DNA of 64,000 nucleotides from Bacteroidales bacterium (GCA_013141455.1 JABFQW010000048.1:1-64000); one strand, 5' to 3'. Shown: positions 38,085 through 47,639, numbered from the stretch's first letter. Made by a program: numbers and translations. Notes: a model not told the origin generated them from the letters alone.

Positions 38085-39371
38085 ATGAATCAACAAAGTA
38101 CACCATTAGCCGAAAGGCTCCGTCCGACCAGCCTTGAAGATTATATAGGTCAGGAACATCTGGTTGCACCTGGTGCAATTTTGCGTATTGCCATTGATTC
38201 GGGACGAATTCCTTCGATGATTTTTTGGGGACCCCCCGGAGTTGGTAAAACGACCTTGGCATTTATCATTTCGAAGCAGTTGAAGCGTGGTTTTTTCGTG
38301 TTAAGCGCCATCAGTAGCGGTGTTAAAGACGTCAGGGAAGTGATTGACCGCGCCAAAGGAATGCCCCACTCCCCTATTTTGTTTATCGATGAAATTCATC
38401 GTTTCAGTAAATCGCAACAGGATTCACTGTTGGGAGCTGTTGAAAAGGGACTGATAACCCTCGTTGGGGCAACAACAGAAAATCCGTCCTTCGAGGTCAT
38501 CTCACCCCTCCTTTCGCGTTGTCAGGTTTATATACTTCGTCCGCTCGAACAATCGCATCTTGAAGTGTTATTAACGAAGGCCGTTGAAACACTTGAGAAA
38601 GATCATCAGATCAAAATCAAACTTGAAGAAAGTGCGGCCTTGTTTCACCTTAGTGGTGGTGATGCCCGGAAATTATTGAATGCCATTGAGTTAGTTACAG
38701 AAGTTATGGTAGCTAACGAAATGAAAAACAGAGAGATAACCATAACCAATGCAATTACCGAAAAGTGCATTCAGAATAACCTTGTGAGGTATGATAAAGG
38801 CGGAGAAATGCATTATGACGTAATCTCTGCATTTATTAAATCGATGCGTGGTAGCGACCCAAATGCTGCCGTTTACTATCTTGCACGTATGGTTGAAGCC
38901 GGTGAAGACCCTTTGTTTATTGCACGAAGGATGTTGATACTTGCGTCGGAAGACATAGGTAATGCCAATCCAAATGCCCTGTTACTTGCCAACGCCTGTT
39001 TTGACGCTGCAAGTAAAATCGGATGGCCCGAAAGCAGGATCATTTTATCGCAAACAGCCATCTACCTAGCATGTTCACCCAAAAGCAATGCATCCTATAT
39101 GGCTATTAAAAAGGCACAGCAAATGGTAAAACAAACAGGCGATCTTGCGGTTCCCTTGTTGTTACGCAATGCCCCTACTAACCTGATGAAGGATATTGGT
39201 TACGGAACCGGTTATTTATATGCCCATGATTTTAAAGGTAATTTTGTTGATCTGGAGTTCCTTCCCGAACAAATAACAGGCACAACCCTTTATGAACCAG
39301 GTGATAATGCGCGTGAGAACGAACTGCGGGCAAATCTGCGATCCCATTGGAAAACAAAATATGGGTATTGA
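38085..39371 (+). CDS. rarA: Replication-associated recombination protein RarA (MgsA)
   Basis: RarA is a clamp-loader-related AAA+ ATPase that acts at stalled or gapped replication forks with SSB and RecA. The start [20 protein letters not shown] is diagnostic. Walker A is GPPGVGKT (49-56), Walker B FIDEIHRF, sensor 1 GATTENPSF, and the C-terminal tetramerisation region includes [22 protein letters not shown]. The 428-aa length is normal. The 249-base region upstream shows no clear promoter match or other structure. Confidence 0.96.
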   Translation: MNQQSTPLAERLRPTSLEDYIGQEHLVAPGAILRIAIDSGRIPSMIFWGPPGVGKTTLAFIISKQLKRGFFVLSAISSGVKDVREVIDRAKGMPHSPILFIDEIHRFSKSQQDSLLGAVEKGLITLVGATTENPSFEVISPLLSRCQVYILRPLEQSHLEVLLTKAVETLEKDHQIKIKLEESAALFHLSGGDARKLLNAIELVTEVMVANEMKNREITITNAITEKCIQNNLVRYDKGGEMHYDVISAFIKSMRGSDPNAAVYYLARMVEAGEDPLFIARRMLILASEDIGNANPNALLLANACFDAASKIGWPESRIILSQTAIYLACSPKSNASYMAIKKAQQMVKQTGDLAVPLLLRNAPTNLMKDIGYGTGYLYAHDFKGNFVDLEFLPEQITGTTLYEPGDNARENELRANLRSHWKTKYGY

Positions 39372-39388
39372 AAGCTGAAAACGGAGAA

Positions 39389-39413
39389 TTTTACCTTTAT
39401 TGAAAGGTGAAAA
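39389..39413. terminator. Probable bidirectional terminator between rarA and the hox operon end
   Basis: TTTTACCTTT and AAAGGTGAAAA form a stem with one bulge and a short loop, with A/T runs on both sides, in the 74-base gap between two convergent stop codons. Confidence 0.5.
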
Positions 39414-39445
39414 ACCTTGTATTTTCGGATCAAATAGCTAACGAC

Positions 39446-40426
39446 TTACTTATCAAAATCCTTTTTCAAATATTGAACACGTTCAAAAGCTGCTGTATTT
39501 TCGCTCCGTTTATTCACAAGACCCCGAAACTCATCAATACTTTTGTAATTGTGCTTTTTCATCCATTCTTCCAAACCGGCAATAATTTCACTGATATAAG
39601 GAATACCATTCTGGTAAAGCGTTGTACAAATCTGTGTGATGGTAGCGCCAGCCATCAGCTGTTTTACCACACCTGCAGAATAATGTATCCCTGTTGAAGC
39701 TGCCAGATCGCACCGGATTCCCGCCGTACTTAATAAGGCAATCCATCGCATCGAAATTGATTTCTCATCAGGGTTTGAAAAAACATTGTCGGTAACAACC
39801 TGCAAATTCGAAATATCCACATCCGGATTATAAAACCGGTTAAACAACACCAGGGCATCAGCACCAGCCTCTGCAAGCCGGTGTGTGATAGCATGTATAT
39901 TTGTAAAAAACATGCCTAATTTCACCGAAACGGGTATGGTAACGAACTTTTTCACTTCGGTAACAATCTCAATATAAGTATCTTCTATCTGTTTACTGCT
40001 AATATTTTTATCGAATGGAAAAATCGCAATATTCAGCTCAATGGCATCGGCTCCGGCTTCCTGAATCTTTGCGGCATATTTAGGCCATTCAACCGGGCTA
40101 ACACAATTAATACTTGCAATAACCGGAATATTAACTGCTGCCTTTGCATCACGTACAAATTTCAGGTACTCATCAAGTCCATTCGCTTTTCCAAGATTAA
40201 CCACATAATCATTGGCTTCGGGATACCAAAAATACATCTCAATGAGTTTAGTCTTCTGTTCGGCCCGTGCAACCAATTGTTCTTCAAACAATGACTTCAA
40301 CACTACAGCACCAGCGCCGGCATCTGCACAGGCGATAATGTTTCCAATTGTTCCGGTAAGCTTGGAACTACTAACGACGATAGGATTTTTTAAAGTCAAT
40401 CCCATGTATTTTGTTGTCAGATCCAT
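39446..40426 (-). CDS. Dihydroorotate dehydrogenase-like flavoenzyme
   Basis: This 326-aa protein has the TIM-barrel, FMN-binding fold of class 1 dihydroorotate dehydrogenases. It starts LTTKYMGLTLKNPIVVSSSKLTG and has IPVIASINCVSPVEWPKYA, ADAIELNIAIF, IPVSVKLG and STAGIRCDLAASTGIH. It differs from true PyrD in the active-site and orotate-binding segments, and PyrK-like partners are absent. Homologs are usually annotated 'DHOD-like' and tend to sit with redox enzymes. It is the last gene of the hydrogenase operon, 25 bases after the maturation protease gene. The substrate is unknown. Confidence 0.82.
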   Translation of the reverse strand: MDLTTKYMGLTLKNPIVVSSSKLTGTIGNIIACADAGAGAVVLKSLFEEQLVARAEQKTKLIEMYFWYPEANDYVVNLGKANGLDEYLKFVRDAKAAVNIPVIASINCVSPVEWPKYAAKIQEAGADAIELNIAIFPFDKNISSKQIEDTYIEIVTEVKKFVTIPVSVKLGMFFTNIHAITHRLAEAGADALVLFNRFYNPDVDISNLQVVTDNVFSNPDEKSISMRWIALLSTAGIRCDLAASTGIHYSAGVVKQLMAGATITQICTTLYQNGIPYISEIIAGLEEWMKKHNYKSIDEFRGLVNKRSENTAAFERVQYLKKDFDK

Positions 40427-40451
40427 GATAATTACTTTATAAAGTTTTCAG

Positions 40452-40937
40452 TTAATTTGATTCTAATGCTAATAATTCACCTTTCAAAATCTTATTTGTC
40501 AGGAAAGTAAACGCTTTTTCGAGGTTTTCAACTGCAGTTTTCGATAACTCTTCTTTAAAATCCCATTGGCTTCCTTTGATGTGTAACAAATATGTAACAG
40601 GTGCATCATGAAACATCTTTTTACACAAATCTACAACAAATGCCGGCGAAACTGCATGCATCGAAAACTCGACTCTCGCCGAGGAGGCATCAACCCTGGT
40701 AAACGAAAAATCTTCAATCACTTCCTGCGATGCATCAACAAACACAACCAGGTCCATCCCCGAAATAACTTCGGCATCCTCGATATTAAGCTGATAATTG
40801 CAATCGAGATTGATACCGGTACATGGATTCTTACTGATCCATTCTTCCATTTTTTGTATGAATGCAGCACCCAAGCCATCATCCTGACGACCTGGGTTAC
40901 CGTATCCATAAATGAGGACCCGTTTAAATTTAGTCAT
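40452..40937 (-). CDS. [NiFe] hydrogenase maturation endopeptidase
   Basis: This 161-aa protease of the HyaD/HybD/HycI/HoxW family removes the C-terminal extension of the hydrogenase large subunit after nickel insertion. YGYGNPGRQDDGLGAAF is the family signature, with the first acidic nickel-binding residue in the DDG segment. VVFVDAS gives the second (Asp) position and FSMHAVSP the third (His). It lies 2 bases after the hoxH stop codon and so should be cotranslated with its target. The cleavage site in HoxH would be after the His of DPCLSCATH. Confidence 0.93.
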   Translation of the reverse strand: MTKFKRVLIYGYGNPGRQDDGLGAAFIQKMEEWISKNPCTGINLDCNYQLNIEDAEVISGMDLVVFVDASQEVIEDFSFTRVDASSARVEFSMHAVSPAFVVDLCKKMFHDAPVTYLLHIKGSQWDFKEELSKTAVENLEKAFTFLTNKILKGELLALESN

Positions 40938-40939
40938 AG

Positions 40940-42394
40940 TTAATGACTTTTTTTACGGTCAATAATATTGTTGTCTTTATCTACCAGTGTGATTTCGAGT
41001 GGCATTTTTCCCAAAGCATGTGTCGCACAACTCAAGCATGGATCATAAGCACGAATTGCAACCTCTACTGAATTCATCATACCTTCGGTAATGATATCTT
41101 TACCTGTCATCACCGATTTGGCTACGAAATTCACCGATCGGTTCATTGGTTCGTTGTTATGGGTTGTTGAAACGATCAGGTTCGCCATTTCAATCTGATC
41201 ATCATCATTGATGCGATAATGATGAAACAAGGTACCACGTGGGGCCTCGATCAACCCAACTCCTTCTTTTTGTTTGGTTCCCTTAATAACAAGATCATTA
41301 CCTAACAAATCAGGATCATTAAGCAATTCACGAATCATCTCGGCGGCATGCAAGGTTTCGATCAATCGGGCATAGTGTGTATGCAAACAATGATTGTTCG
41401 GTTTCCCGTTTGTGAGTGCTTTATAGATTTCGAATTCACGCTGTGCCAAAGGAGTAGGTATAAAATCTACTGTATTCAATCTGGCCAACGGGCCAACTCG
41501 ATACCACCCATTCTCTTTTCCGTATTCTTTCAAATATGGAAACTTCATATAACTCCAGCTACGGACTTCCTCCTCAATATAATTCGTATATTCCTGATAA
41601 TCGATGTCATGAAGTATTTTTTTACCTTCGGCATCAACCGCGCGTAATCGTCCGTGATAAAGGTCGAGAGCCCCGTCACTACGTACCAAACTCATGTGGT
41701 TACTCGGGAATTGCGCGAAATTATCGACAAAATCTTTATTTGCGGCATAGTAGTTTTTAAAGAAATCGAGAGCGCCCTGGGCCCATTCGATCATTTTGTC
41801 GGCATTCAGCGGATCGGCTCCTTTAAGGAATTCATCACGTTCTTCGATACTCAGGTTTTTATTGATACCACCGGGAATAGCACCGGTACCGTGAATTTTT
41901 TTGCCCGCGGTGGCGCGAATAATTTCCTGTCCGAATTTACGCATCATTACGCCCTGAACCGCTAAATCGGGATAGGTTAAGGCAACACCGATAATATTTC
42001 TAATAGCCGGATCGCCATCAACACCAAAGAGGAAATCGGGCGAACTCAGATGGAAGAAATGCAGTGCATGTGATTGAAAAAACTGTCCGTAATGCATCAA
42101 ACGCCGCATTTTTTCACCAGTCGGTGTTAAACCGTCGCCTGTTCCGGCACCTACGATAACATCAAGGGCTTTCGCAGCAGCCAGATGATGGCTCACCGGA
42201 CAAATTCCACACAATCGTTGCACCAGCACCGGGGCTTCCCAGTAGGGTCTTCCCTGAACAAAACGTTCAAACCCGCGAAATTCGACAATATGTAACCGGC
42301 TCTGGGTAATCTGACCTTTGTCGTCCATATGAATTGTAACTTTACCATGCCCTTCGACGCGTGTTACAGGTTCAATAGTTATTTTTTGTGACAT
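40940..42394 (-). CDS. hoxH: [NiFe] hydrogenase large subunit HoxH
   Basis: This is the catalytic subunit of a cytoplasmic group 3 (HoxH-like, NAD-linked) [NiFe] hydrogenase. The N-terminal RVEGHGKVTIHMDD and RLCGICPVSHHLA carry the first pair of nickel-ligating cysteines, and DPCLSCATH near the C-terminus gives the second pair. After that His a 25-residue extension remains to be cut by the protease encoded 2 bases downstream. Length (484 aa) and the HoxFUY partners indicate the bidirectional, NAD(P)-coupled group 3d type, though group 3b/3c cannot be excluded without phylogeny. Confidence 0.95.
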   Translation of the reverse strand: MSQKITIEPVTRVEGHGKVTIHMDDKGQITQSRLHIVEFRGFERFVQGRPYWEAPVLVQRLCGICPVSHHLAAAKALDVIVGAGTGDGLTPTGEKMRRLMHYGQFFQSHALHFFHLSSPDFLFGVDGDPAIRNIIGVALTYPDLAVQGVMMRKFGQEIIRATAGKKIHGTGAIPGGINKNLSIEERDEFLKGADPLNADKMIEWAQGALDFFKNYYAANKDFVDNFAQFPSNHMSLVRSDGALDLYHGRLRAVDAEGKKILHDIDYQEYTNYIEEEVRSWSYMKFPYLKEYGKENGWYRVGPLARLNTVDFIPTPLAQREFEIYKALTNGKPNNHCLHTHYARLIETLHAAEMIRELLNDPDLLGNDLVIKGTKQKEGVGLIEAPRGTLFHHYRINDDDQIEMANLIVSTTHNNEPMNRSVNFVAKSVMTGKDIITEGMMNSVEVAIRAYDPCLSCATHALGKMPLEITLVDKDNNIIDRKKSH

Positions 42395-42412
42395 TTTTCT
42401 GAATGGTTAAGG

Positions 42413-42961
42413 TTAATCAAATTTAATAACTTCGTATGGCAACTTCATTGGATCACCAGTGATCAGCGCCACAAGAGCCTCCCAAATAAGATCAGCACGT
42501 GGCGGACAACCCGGTAAAAAATAATCAATCTTCACGATCTCATGGCATGGATACACCCTGTCGAGCAACATGGGTAACTCGTCATCATTCGGGAGAATAT
42601 GGCTTTTGTTCAGTTGAACCGTTGGGCCACCAATATAGGCTTCGTGTAAACATTCCTCAATCGGGATGCCATTCCGTAAGGCCGGAAGACCGCCCATGAT
42701 GGCACACTCACCTAACGAAATCAATATTCTACAGTTCTTACGAAACGATCGTAACACTTCAACATTTTCACTATTGCAGCATCCACCTTCGATGATCCCA
42801 ATATCAACAGGTTTGGTGAAGGTTTTAATATCGTCAACAGGCGATTTGTTAAATTCGACTAATTCAATCAATTGCAAAATTCTTTCATCAATGTCGAGTA
42901 TCGACATATGACAACCAAAGCAGCCTGCCAATGATGTTGTAGCTAAAACGGGTTTACTCAT
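42413..42961 (-). CDS. hoxY: [NiFe] hydrogenase small subunit HoxY
   Basis: This 182-aa protein carries the proximal [4Fe-4S] cluster that passes electrons between the Ni-Fe site and the diaphorase. Cluster ligands are visible as TSLAGCFGCHMS (C-x2-C), SLGECAIMGG and YFLPGCPPRA. There is also an extra EGGCCNSEN motif. There is no Tat signal and no distal cluster domain, as expected for the short cytoplasmic group 3 small subunits. It lies between hoxU and hoxH, 18 bases from each. Confidence 0.93.
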   Translation of the reverse strand: MSKPVLATTSLAGCFGCHMSILDIDERILQLIELVEFNKSPVDDIKTFTKPVDIGIIEGGCCNSENVEVLRSFRKNCRILISLGECAIMGGLPALRNGIPIEECLHEAYIGGPTVQLNKSHILPNDDELPMLLDRVYPCHEIVKIDYFLPGCPPRADLIWEALVALITGDPMKLPYEVIKFD

Positions 42962-42979
42962 TTCTATTTCCTCCTTCGA

Positions 42980-43675
42980 TTATAATTTAATAGTGCTTCC
43001 GATGGGCTCATGATCATATTTCCTTCTGCCGATAGCTATATCAAAGCCTTTTTCTTTTTTGAGAATTGAACCAACCGGACAGTTTTTCATAGCCAGATCG
43101 GCCATTTCCTCCGTCATCATTAGTCCCAACTCTTTATCGAGTACCACTTCGATGCGATGTCCACGGTTTCGAAATGCAAACAGCGATCGGCCTTGTTCAT
43201 CTTTTATGGTTTTTATGCAACGTTTGCACTGGATGCACCTGTTTTGATCCTTGATTATCTTAGGCGATGAAGCATCAACCTTTCTCAACGGGAAATCGTA
43301 AGGAAATCTCGGTACCATCATCTGGTATAAATATCCCAACGCCTGTAGTTCACAACTACCACTTTTTTCACAGGATGGACAGAAATGGTTTCCGCTGACG
43401 AATATCAGTTCGATGATTGATTTTCGGATATCCTGAATCTCAGCAGCACTACTTTCAATTTCCATCCCATCAGCCACCGGGGTAGTGCAACTGGTCATTA
43501 AGCGACCGTTTATCTTTACCGTACACACACGGCACGATCCTTTTGGTTTCACACCGGGCATATTGCAAAGGGTCGGGATATATATACCATTTTCGCGCGC
43601 AGCGTCAACGATATATGTCCCTTTTTCGGCCATACACTCCTTATTATCTATTTTGAATTTTATCAGATTGCTCAT
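42980..43675 (-). CDS. hoxU: Hydrogenase diaphorase subunit HoxU (NuoG-N-like)
   Basis: This 231-aa iron-sulfur electron-transfer subunit is equivalent to the N-terminal part of NuoG. An N-terminal ferredoxin-like [2Fe-2S] domain has PTLCNMPGVKPKGSCRVC and a fourth Cys in TSCTTP. Next is the His/Cys-ligated [4Fe-4S] motif HFCPSCEKSGSCELQ. The C-terminal part has RCIQCKRCIKT and NCPVGSI for another [4Fe-4S] cluster. It links HoxF to HoxY. The neighbouring hoxF gene ends 59 bases upstream. Confidence 0.93.
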   Translation of the reverse strand: MSNLIKFKIDNKECMAEKGTYIVDAARENGIYIPTLCNMPGVKPKGSCRVCTVKINGRLMTSCTTPVADGMEIESSAAEIQDIRKSIIELIFVSGNHFCPSCEKSGSCELQALGYLYQMMVPRFPYDFPLRKVDASSPKIIKDQNRCIQCKRCIKTIKDEQGRSLFAFRNRGHRIEVVLDKELGLMMTEEMADLAMKNCPVGSILKKEKGFDIAIGRRKYDHEPIGSTIKL

Positions 43676-43734
43676 GGCATTGTTATTTTCTTTTCTAAAA
43701 ATAATTGTTTATTATCAAAATCCGATCTTTCGTT

Positions 43735-45546
43735 TTATTCGTGAAGATGAAATTTAGGGATACGTTTAACATACCTGCACGACTGTTGAACAGAGGCTTC
43801 AAGATCGAATCCCTGATCAAATTCTTTTTCTTTTTGAAGTAACTCTTCATACAAGGGGCGAAAATTTTTCAGGCTGCTTATGATCGGGTTACCTGCTGTT
43901 TGACCCAATCCACAACGACTGGCAAGCAACACTTTACCCCATGCTTTCAAATCGGTTAAATCGCTCTTTACACCATTGCCATTCAAAATCCTGACGAGTT
44001 TGTTTTTCATCACTTCGGGCATATTGCGACAAGTACTGCACGATCCACACGACTCGTCGATAAAGAATTCCATGAAATTCAACACCACATCACGTAACAA
44101 ATCACGTTGTTTGTTGAAAATGATCATTGAACCACCGGTCGAAAGATCTGAATAGCCCAACGTACGATGAAACTCATCCGGTCCGATCAACGTTCCCGAA
44201 GGACCACCAACCTGAACTGCCTGCACATTGTAGGCTCCCACCATGTCGAGCATATCTTCCACATTGAATCCCCAATTAACTTCATACACGCCAGGGAACA
44301 TGCAGTCACCCGAAATACTAAGTATTTTTGTTCCGGTGGAATCTTCAGTACCAAATTGTGTAAACCATTCACCACCGTTTTCAATGATCCTGACGGCTGT
44401 TGCAAAAGTTTCAACATTATTGATAATTGTAGGTTGATTCAGGTATCCTTTTTCAACCGGAAATGGAGGTTTGTCGCGCGGTTCGCCACGCTTGCCTTCG
44501 AGTGACTCGAGCAAGGCCGATTCTTCACCACAGACATAAGCACCTGCTCCAAACTGAATCCGGATATCGAAAGTAAACCCTTCGATTCCTGCAATATTTT
44601 CTCCAAGCACATTATTTTTTCGCATAACGGCCAGCACATCCTCAAGGTATTCTTTCATATAGCGGTATTCATACCGAAGATAAAGAATACCTTCATCGCC
44701 TCCGATTGCATATCCTGCCAACGCCATACCCTCAAACACCAATTCCGGTTTTTCGGTAAGGATAACGCGATCTTTGAAAGTTCCTGGTTCGCCCTCATCT
44801 GCATTGCAAATAACATAGTGCTTATCGCCTTTTGCACGCCGGCAAAACTCCCATTTCAAACCAGTGGGGAAACCGGCTCCACCACGACCTCGCATATTGC
44901 TGTGTTTTATTTCGGCAATTACTGCTTCAGGAGAAATACCCGGCAAAATATTTTTCGTAACTGATCCATAGATATAGGAATCGGAAAGAATCATTCCTTT
45001 ACGACGGATGTTACTCGAAACCATTGATTTTAAACTTGGTAAATGATTTTTACCATCACCATAACTCTCATTAATAAGTTCATCCATGTTCTTGCCTTCA
45101 CGCATATACCGAACAATTTCACGAACACGATAAGGAGTCAGTTTTGTAAATACCCGGTTATTGATGATAGCCGCCGGCTCCTGATCATTCATCCCGATAC
45201 AAGCTGTGTTGAATAAACCAATCAAGCCGTCATTGGTTACTTGTCCAAACTTGATACCGACCTCTTTTTCGAAAGTTTCTTTGATTGCCCTTTGACCATA
45301 CATGATTGCAACCGCACTATCATTCAGGTAAATAGCAAATTTACCACGAGGCTCAGTACTTAGAAAATGATAAAAAGTGATGGTTTGTTCAATATCGGCC
45401 TGCGACATATTTAGTGCATCGGCAATATCGCTAACAGCTTCTTTTCCGATAAAACCCTGTAACTCCTGGGTATCAATCAAAATATCCATCAACCTGGTTT
45501 GGTTGGTATTATATTTTGCGATTATTTGCTTAACGGACTTTTCCAT
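43735..45546 (-). CDS. hoxF: Hydrogenase diaphorase subunit HoxF (NuoE-NuoF fusion)
   Basis: This 603-aa NAD(H)-binding subunit oxidises or reduces NAD. Residues 1-160 form a NuoE-like thioredoxin-fold domain and the rest a NuoF-like domain. The latter has RGRGGAGFPTGLKWEF (NADH/FMN), CNADEGEPGTFKDR, GAGAYVCGEESALLES (FMN) and the C-terminal [4Fe-4S] ligands ESCGSCSTCR plus SRCGLG. In the NuoE-like domain three of the four [2Fe-2S] ligands are replaced (Asn75, Ala80, Asn120); only Cys116 remains. So that domain probably has no cluster. It is the first gene of the hox operon. Confidence 0.94.
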   Translation of the reverse strand: MEKSVKQIIAKYNTNQTRLMDILIDTQELQGFIGKEAVSDIADALNMSQADIEQTITFYHFLSTEPRGKFAIYLNDSAVAIMYGQRAIKETFEKEVGIKFGQVTNDGLIGLFNTACIGMNDQEPAAIINNRVFTKLTPYRVREIVRYMREGKNMDELINESYGDGKNHLPSLKSMVSSNIRRKGMILSDSYIYGSVTKNILPGISPEAVIAEIKHSNMRGRGGAGFPTGLKWEFCRRAKGDKHYVICNADEGEPGTFKDRVILTEKPELVFEGMALAGYAIGGDEGILYLRYEYRYMKEYLEDVLAVMRKNNVLGENIAGIEGFTFDIRIQFGAGAYVCGEESALLESLEGKRGEPRDKPPFPVEKGYLNQPTIINNVETFATAVRIIENGGEWFTQFGTEDSTGTKILSISGDCMFPGVYEVNWGFNVEDMLDMVGAYNVQAVQVGGPSGTLIGPDEFHRTLGYSDLSTGGSMIIFNKQRDLLRDVVLNFMEFFIDESCGSCSTCRNMPEVMKNKLVRILNGNGVKSDLTDLKAWGKVLLASRCGLGQTAGNPIISSLKNFRPLYEELLQKEKEFDQGFDLEASVQQSCRYVKRIPKFHLHE

Positions 45547-45711
45547 TTATTAATGATTTAAAATTGTTGTGTTAATTTGTCAACACTGTTGTTAATTGAT
45601 TCACAAAGGTAAAATGTTTTCCTATCGGCAAGGCAGTACGGCGAAATTTAGAATGTTTATAAATTGGATTCATAGTGATAATCATTGCCCGATATTACGT
45701 CCATACTATTG

Positions 45712-45782
45712 AAATTGATTGTCTTTCAATTAGGAATTAAAAATGATTTTCATTCAATTCCTGATTTCAATTCGTACCTTTG
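45712..45782. promoter_or_regulatory. Inverted repeats in the divergent hox/cupin region
   Basis: AGGAATT (45732-45738) and AATTCCT (45756-45762) form a spaced inverted repeat around AATGATTTTCATT (5-bp arms). AATTGA...TCAATT lies to its left. TACCTTTG (45775-45782) is a -7 match for the cupin gene on the plus strand. A regulator-binding region is plausible but unproven. Confidence 0.35.
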
Positions 45783-45831
45783 AATTCATAATATTATAAA
45801 ATTAACTAAAATTACGTTAATTCCATTGCAA

Positions 45832-46149
45832 ATGATTGTTAAATCAGAAAAAGGTAAATACCGCGAATTCAAGGGTATCCGGTTCGAGGTTCTGGCAACC
45901 GGAGAAAAATCGATGGTAACCCGGATGTCGTTCAACACGAATGACAAAGTTCCATCGCATTCACACCCAAATGAACAGTGTGGTTATGTAATTTCGGGGG
46001 AATACAGGATCACGATTGGATGGCTGACCGACTCACTCTCGCCGGGCGACAGTTATACGATTCCGGCTGAAGTTGAACATGGACTCGAAGTGATTTCGGG
46101 CGGCATTATTCTAGATTTCTTCACTCCGCCAAGAAAAGATTATCTATAA
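45832..46149 (+). CDS. Small cupin-domain protein
   Basis: This is a single-domain beta-barrel cupin of about 105 aa. Metal-binding motif 1 is visible as HSHPNEQCGYVISGE (two His and a Glu) and motif 2 as the PGDSYTIPAEVEHGLE segment, with the last His. I use the ATG at 45832 rather than the TTG at 45826. Such small cupins serve as sensors, isomerases or dioxygenases, and no substrate can be named. It is divergent from the hydrogenase operon, from which it is 285 bases away. Confidence 0.85.
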   Translation: MIVKSEKGKYREFKGIRFEVLATGEKSMVTRMSFNTNDKVPSHSHPNEQCGYVISGEYRITIGWLTDSLSPGDSYTIPAEVEHGLEVISGGIILDFFTPPRKDYL

Positions 46150-46204
46150 TATTGTATTTCAATCAATTAAAAAACATTTAAACTATAACCAAACGATCCT
46201 AACT

Positions 46205-46420
46205 ATGAGTAAAGAAACATGGAATTCACATGATAACCCCGACAATTGGAAGTGGGGATTGTTTTATTATAATAAGTTGGATAATCGGATTTTTCCTCCC
46301 AAGAGAAACCCCTCCTTAGGCTGGACTGTAAATTTTGCAAACCCCTACTCCTATTTAATACTGTTAGCATTACTGGGTGCTATCACTTTAGTCACATGGG
46401 CAAATAGGTACCTTTCATAA
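46205..46420 (+). CDS. Small DUF5808 membrane protein
   Basis: This 71-aa protein starts with a hydrophilic segment (NWKWGLFYYNKLDNRIFPPK), followed by LGWTVNFANPYS and one transmembrane helix (about residues 49-66). The 'NWkwGlfYyN..D.RifvPKr...GwtlNFa.p.s' order is that of DUF5808, which elsewhere occurs alone or at the end of larger membrane proteins. Function is not known. It lies 55 bases after the cupin gene in the same direction. The following 274 bases to the next gene show only AT-rich sequence. Confidence 0.8.
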   Translation: MSKETWNSHDNPDNWKWGLFYYNKLDNRIFPPKRNPSLGWTVNFANPYSYLILLALLGAITLVTWANRYLS

Positions 46421-46694
46421 GATTTCGTTTCGTAATAACTATTTTTTTTTCGGTTATCCCTGGATTTAATAAAATTGTATCTTTATTGACTGATAGCAAT
46501 AACAATCAATGCGATTAGAAATTTACCACAACATTTTTTTTTTCAAACAAAGTGTTTCAAAGACTTCAGATTCTGATTACGGCATTAAAATGCATTTTAT
46601 TTTATTCGGCTTTTTATCAGAACCTCCTTAGTGTGAATTATTTAGTAATGACAATTTACAATAGCCCAACCTATAATTATTAAAACTACTATTT

Positions 46695-47579
46695 ATGAAA
46701 CAATTAGCTTTACTGTTTACATGTTTTCTATTCACAATTGCTGGTGTTTTTGCCCAGGATACGATTGTTCAAAAAAATGGTTTCAAACGTGTTTGCACCA
46801 TCGAATCGCAGGACAGTACCAAGTTCTATATCAAGATTAGATCGAAAGGGCAGAACATACGAACCCATATCAATAAGAGTGACGTTCAGAGGGTCTATAT
46901 TAAAAAGACTGAAATGATTGGAGGAAGGATCGACCTGAATAAGGGTAGGTTTAACGCCATACGTATCTACTCCGGAATTTGTTCCCCGATGAATGATTTT
47001 GCTTCAAAAGATATTAACCTGCCAAAAGCAGGATTAGCCGGAAGTGGTATGAATTTTAATGCTGTTATTGAACTTGGTTTTAACCCATATTTTGGGATGG
47101 AGTTTAAAGGCTATTTAAACACCAATGAATTTGTTACTTCAGGATTGGAAGCGGAGATGAGTACCGCTTTCGGGTATAAAGTTAGTTCCGACATTGTTTA
47201 TTATACTAATTATGGACTATTATTGGGACCATCCGTAAAGGTACCTGCAGGTAAATTAGCATTTTCAATGCATTTATTGTTAGGATATTCCACATTATCT
47301 GAACCCGAAACCAAATTTTTCGTTATTACAGGATATGATGACTGGCTAATATATAAGAAAATAACAGCGGTTGGTTTAGCCACAAATGTTGGGGCAGAAC
47401 TTATCTACCCTCTAAACAACAATTGGATACTAACTGCAAATTTCGATTATGTTCATTCGAAATACAAATTTGGTAACATGACTCTGAAATACTCTTATGG
47501 TGATACCCAAACATGGGATCGGGGAGAACAACCCTATGACGTGCTTAACTATTCATTGGGCGTTGGTTTCCGGTTCTGA
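46695..47579 (+). CDS. Outer-membrane beta-barrel protein of unknown function
   Basis: This 294-aa protein has a signal peptide (LLFTCFLFTIAGVFAQ). The next ~60 residues form a small beta domain of a type frequent in Bacteroidota exported proteins (DTIVQKNGFKRVCTIE). From about residue 90 alternating strands with aromatic residues lead to a C-terminal YSLGVGFRF, whose final Phe is typical of outer-membrane barrels. No enzymatic motif is seen. It has no close operon partner: the MITE-containing gap follows. Confidence 0.72.
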   Translation: MKQLALLFTCFLFTIAGVFAQDTIVQKNGFKRVCTIESQDSTKFYIKIRSKGQNIRTHINKSDVQRVYIKKTEMIGGRIDLNKGRFNAIRIYSGICSPMNDFASKDINLPKAGLAGSGMNFNAVIELGFNPYFGMEFKGYLNTNEFVTSGLEAEMSTAFGYKVSSDIVYYTNYGLLLGPSVKVPAGKLAFSMHLLLGYSTLSEPETKFFVITGYDDWLIYKKITAVGLATNVGAELIYPLNNNWILTANFDYVHSKYKFGNMTLKYSYGDTQTWDRGEQPYDVLNYSLGVGFRF

Positions 47580-47639
47580 TTCCCTGCCATTGAATAACAG
47601 GATGTTTCAAAGCAATTTGAATATTCAATTTAATCGTTT

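Noticed and set aside
45735-45760. Fur box before the hox operon
   Set aside because: AATGATTTTCATT has only 5-bp arms and the outer positions do not match a Fur consensus, so it is kept only as a general inverted repeat.
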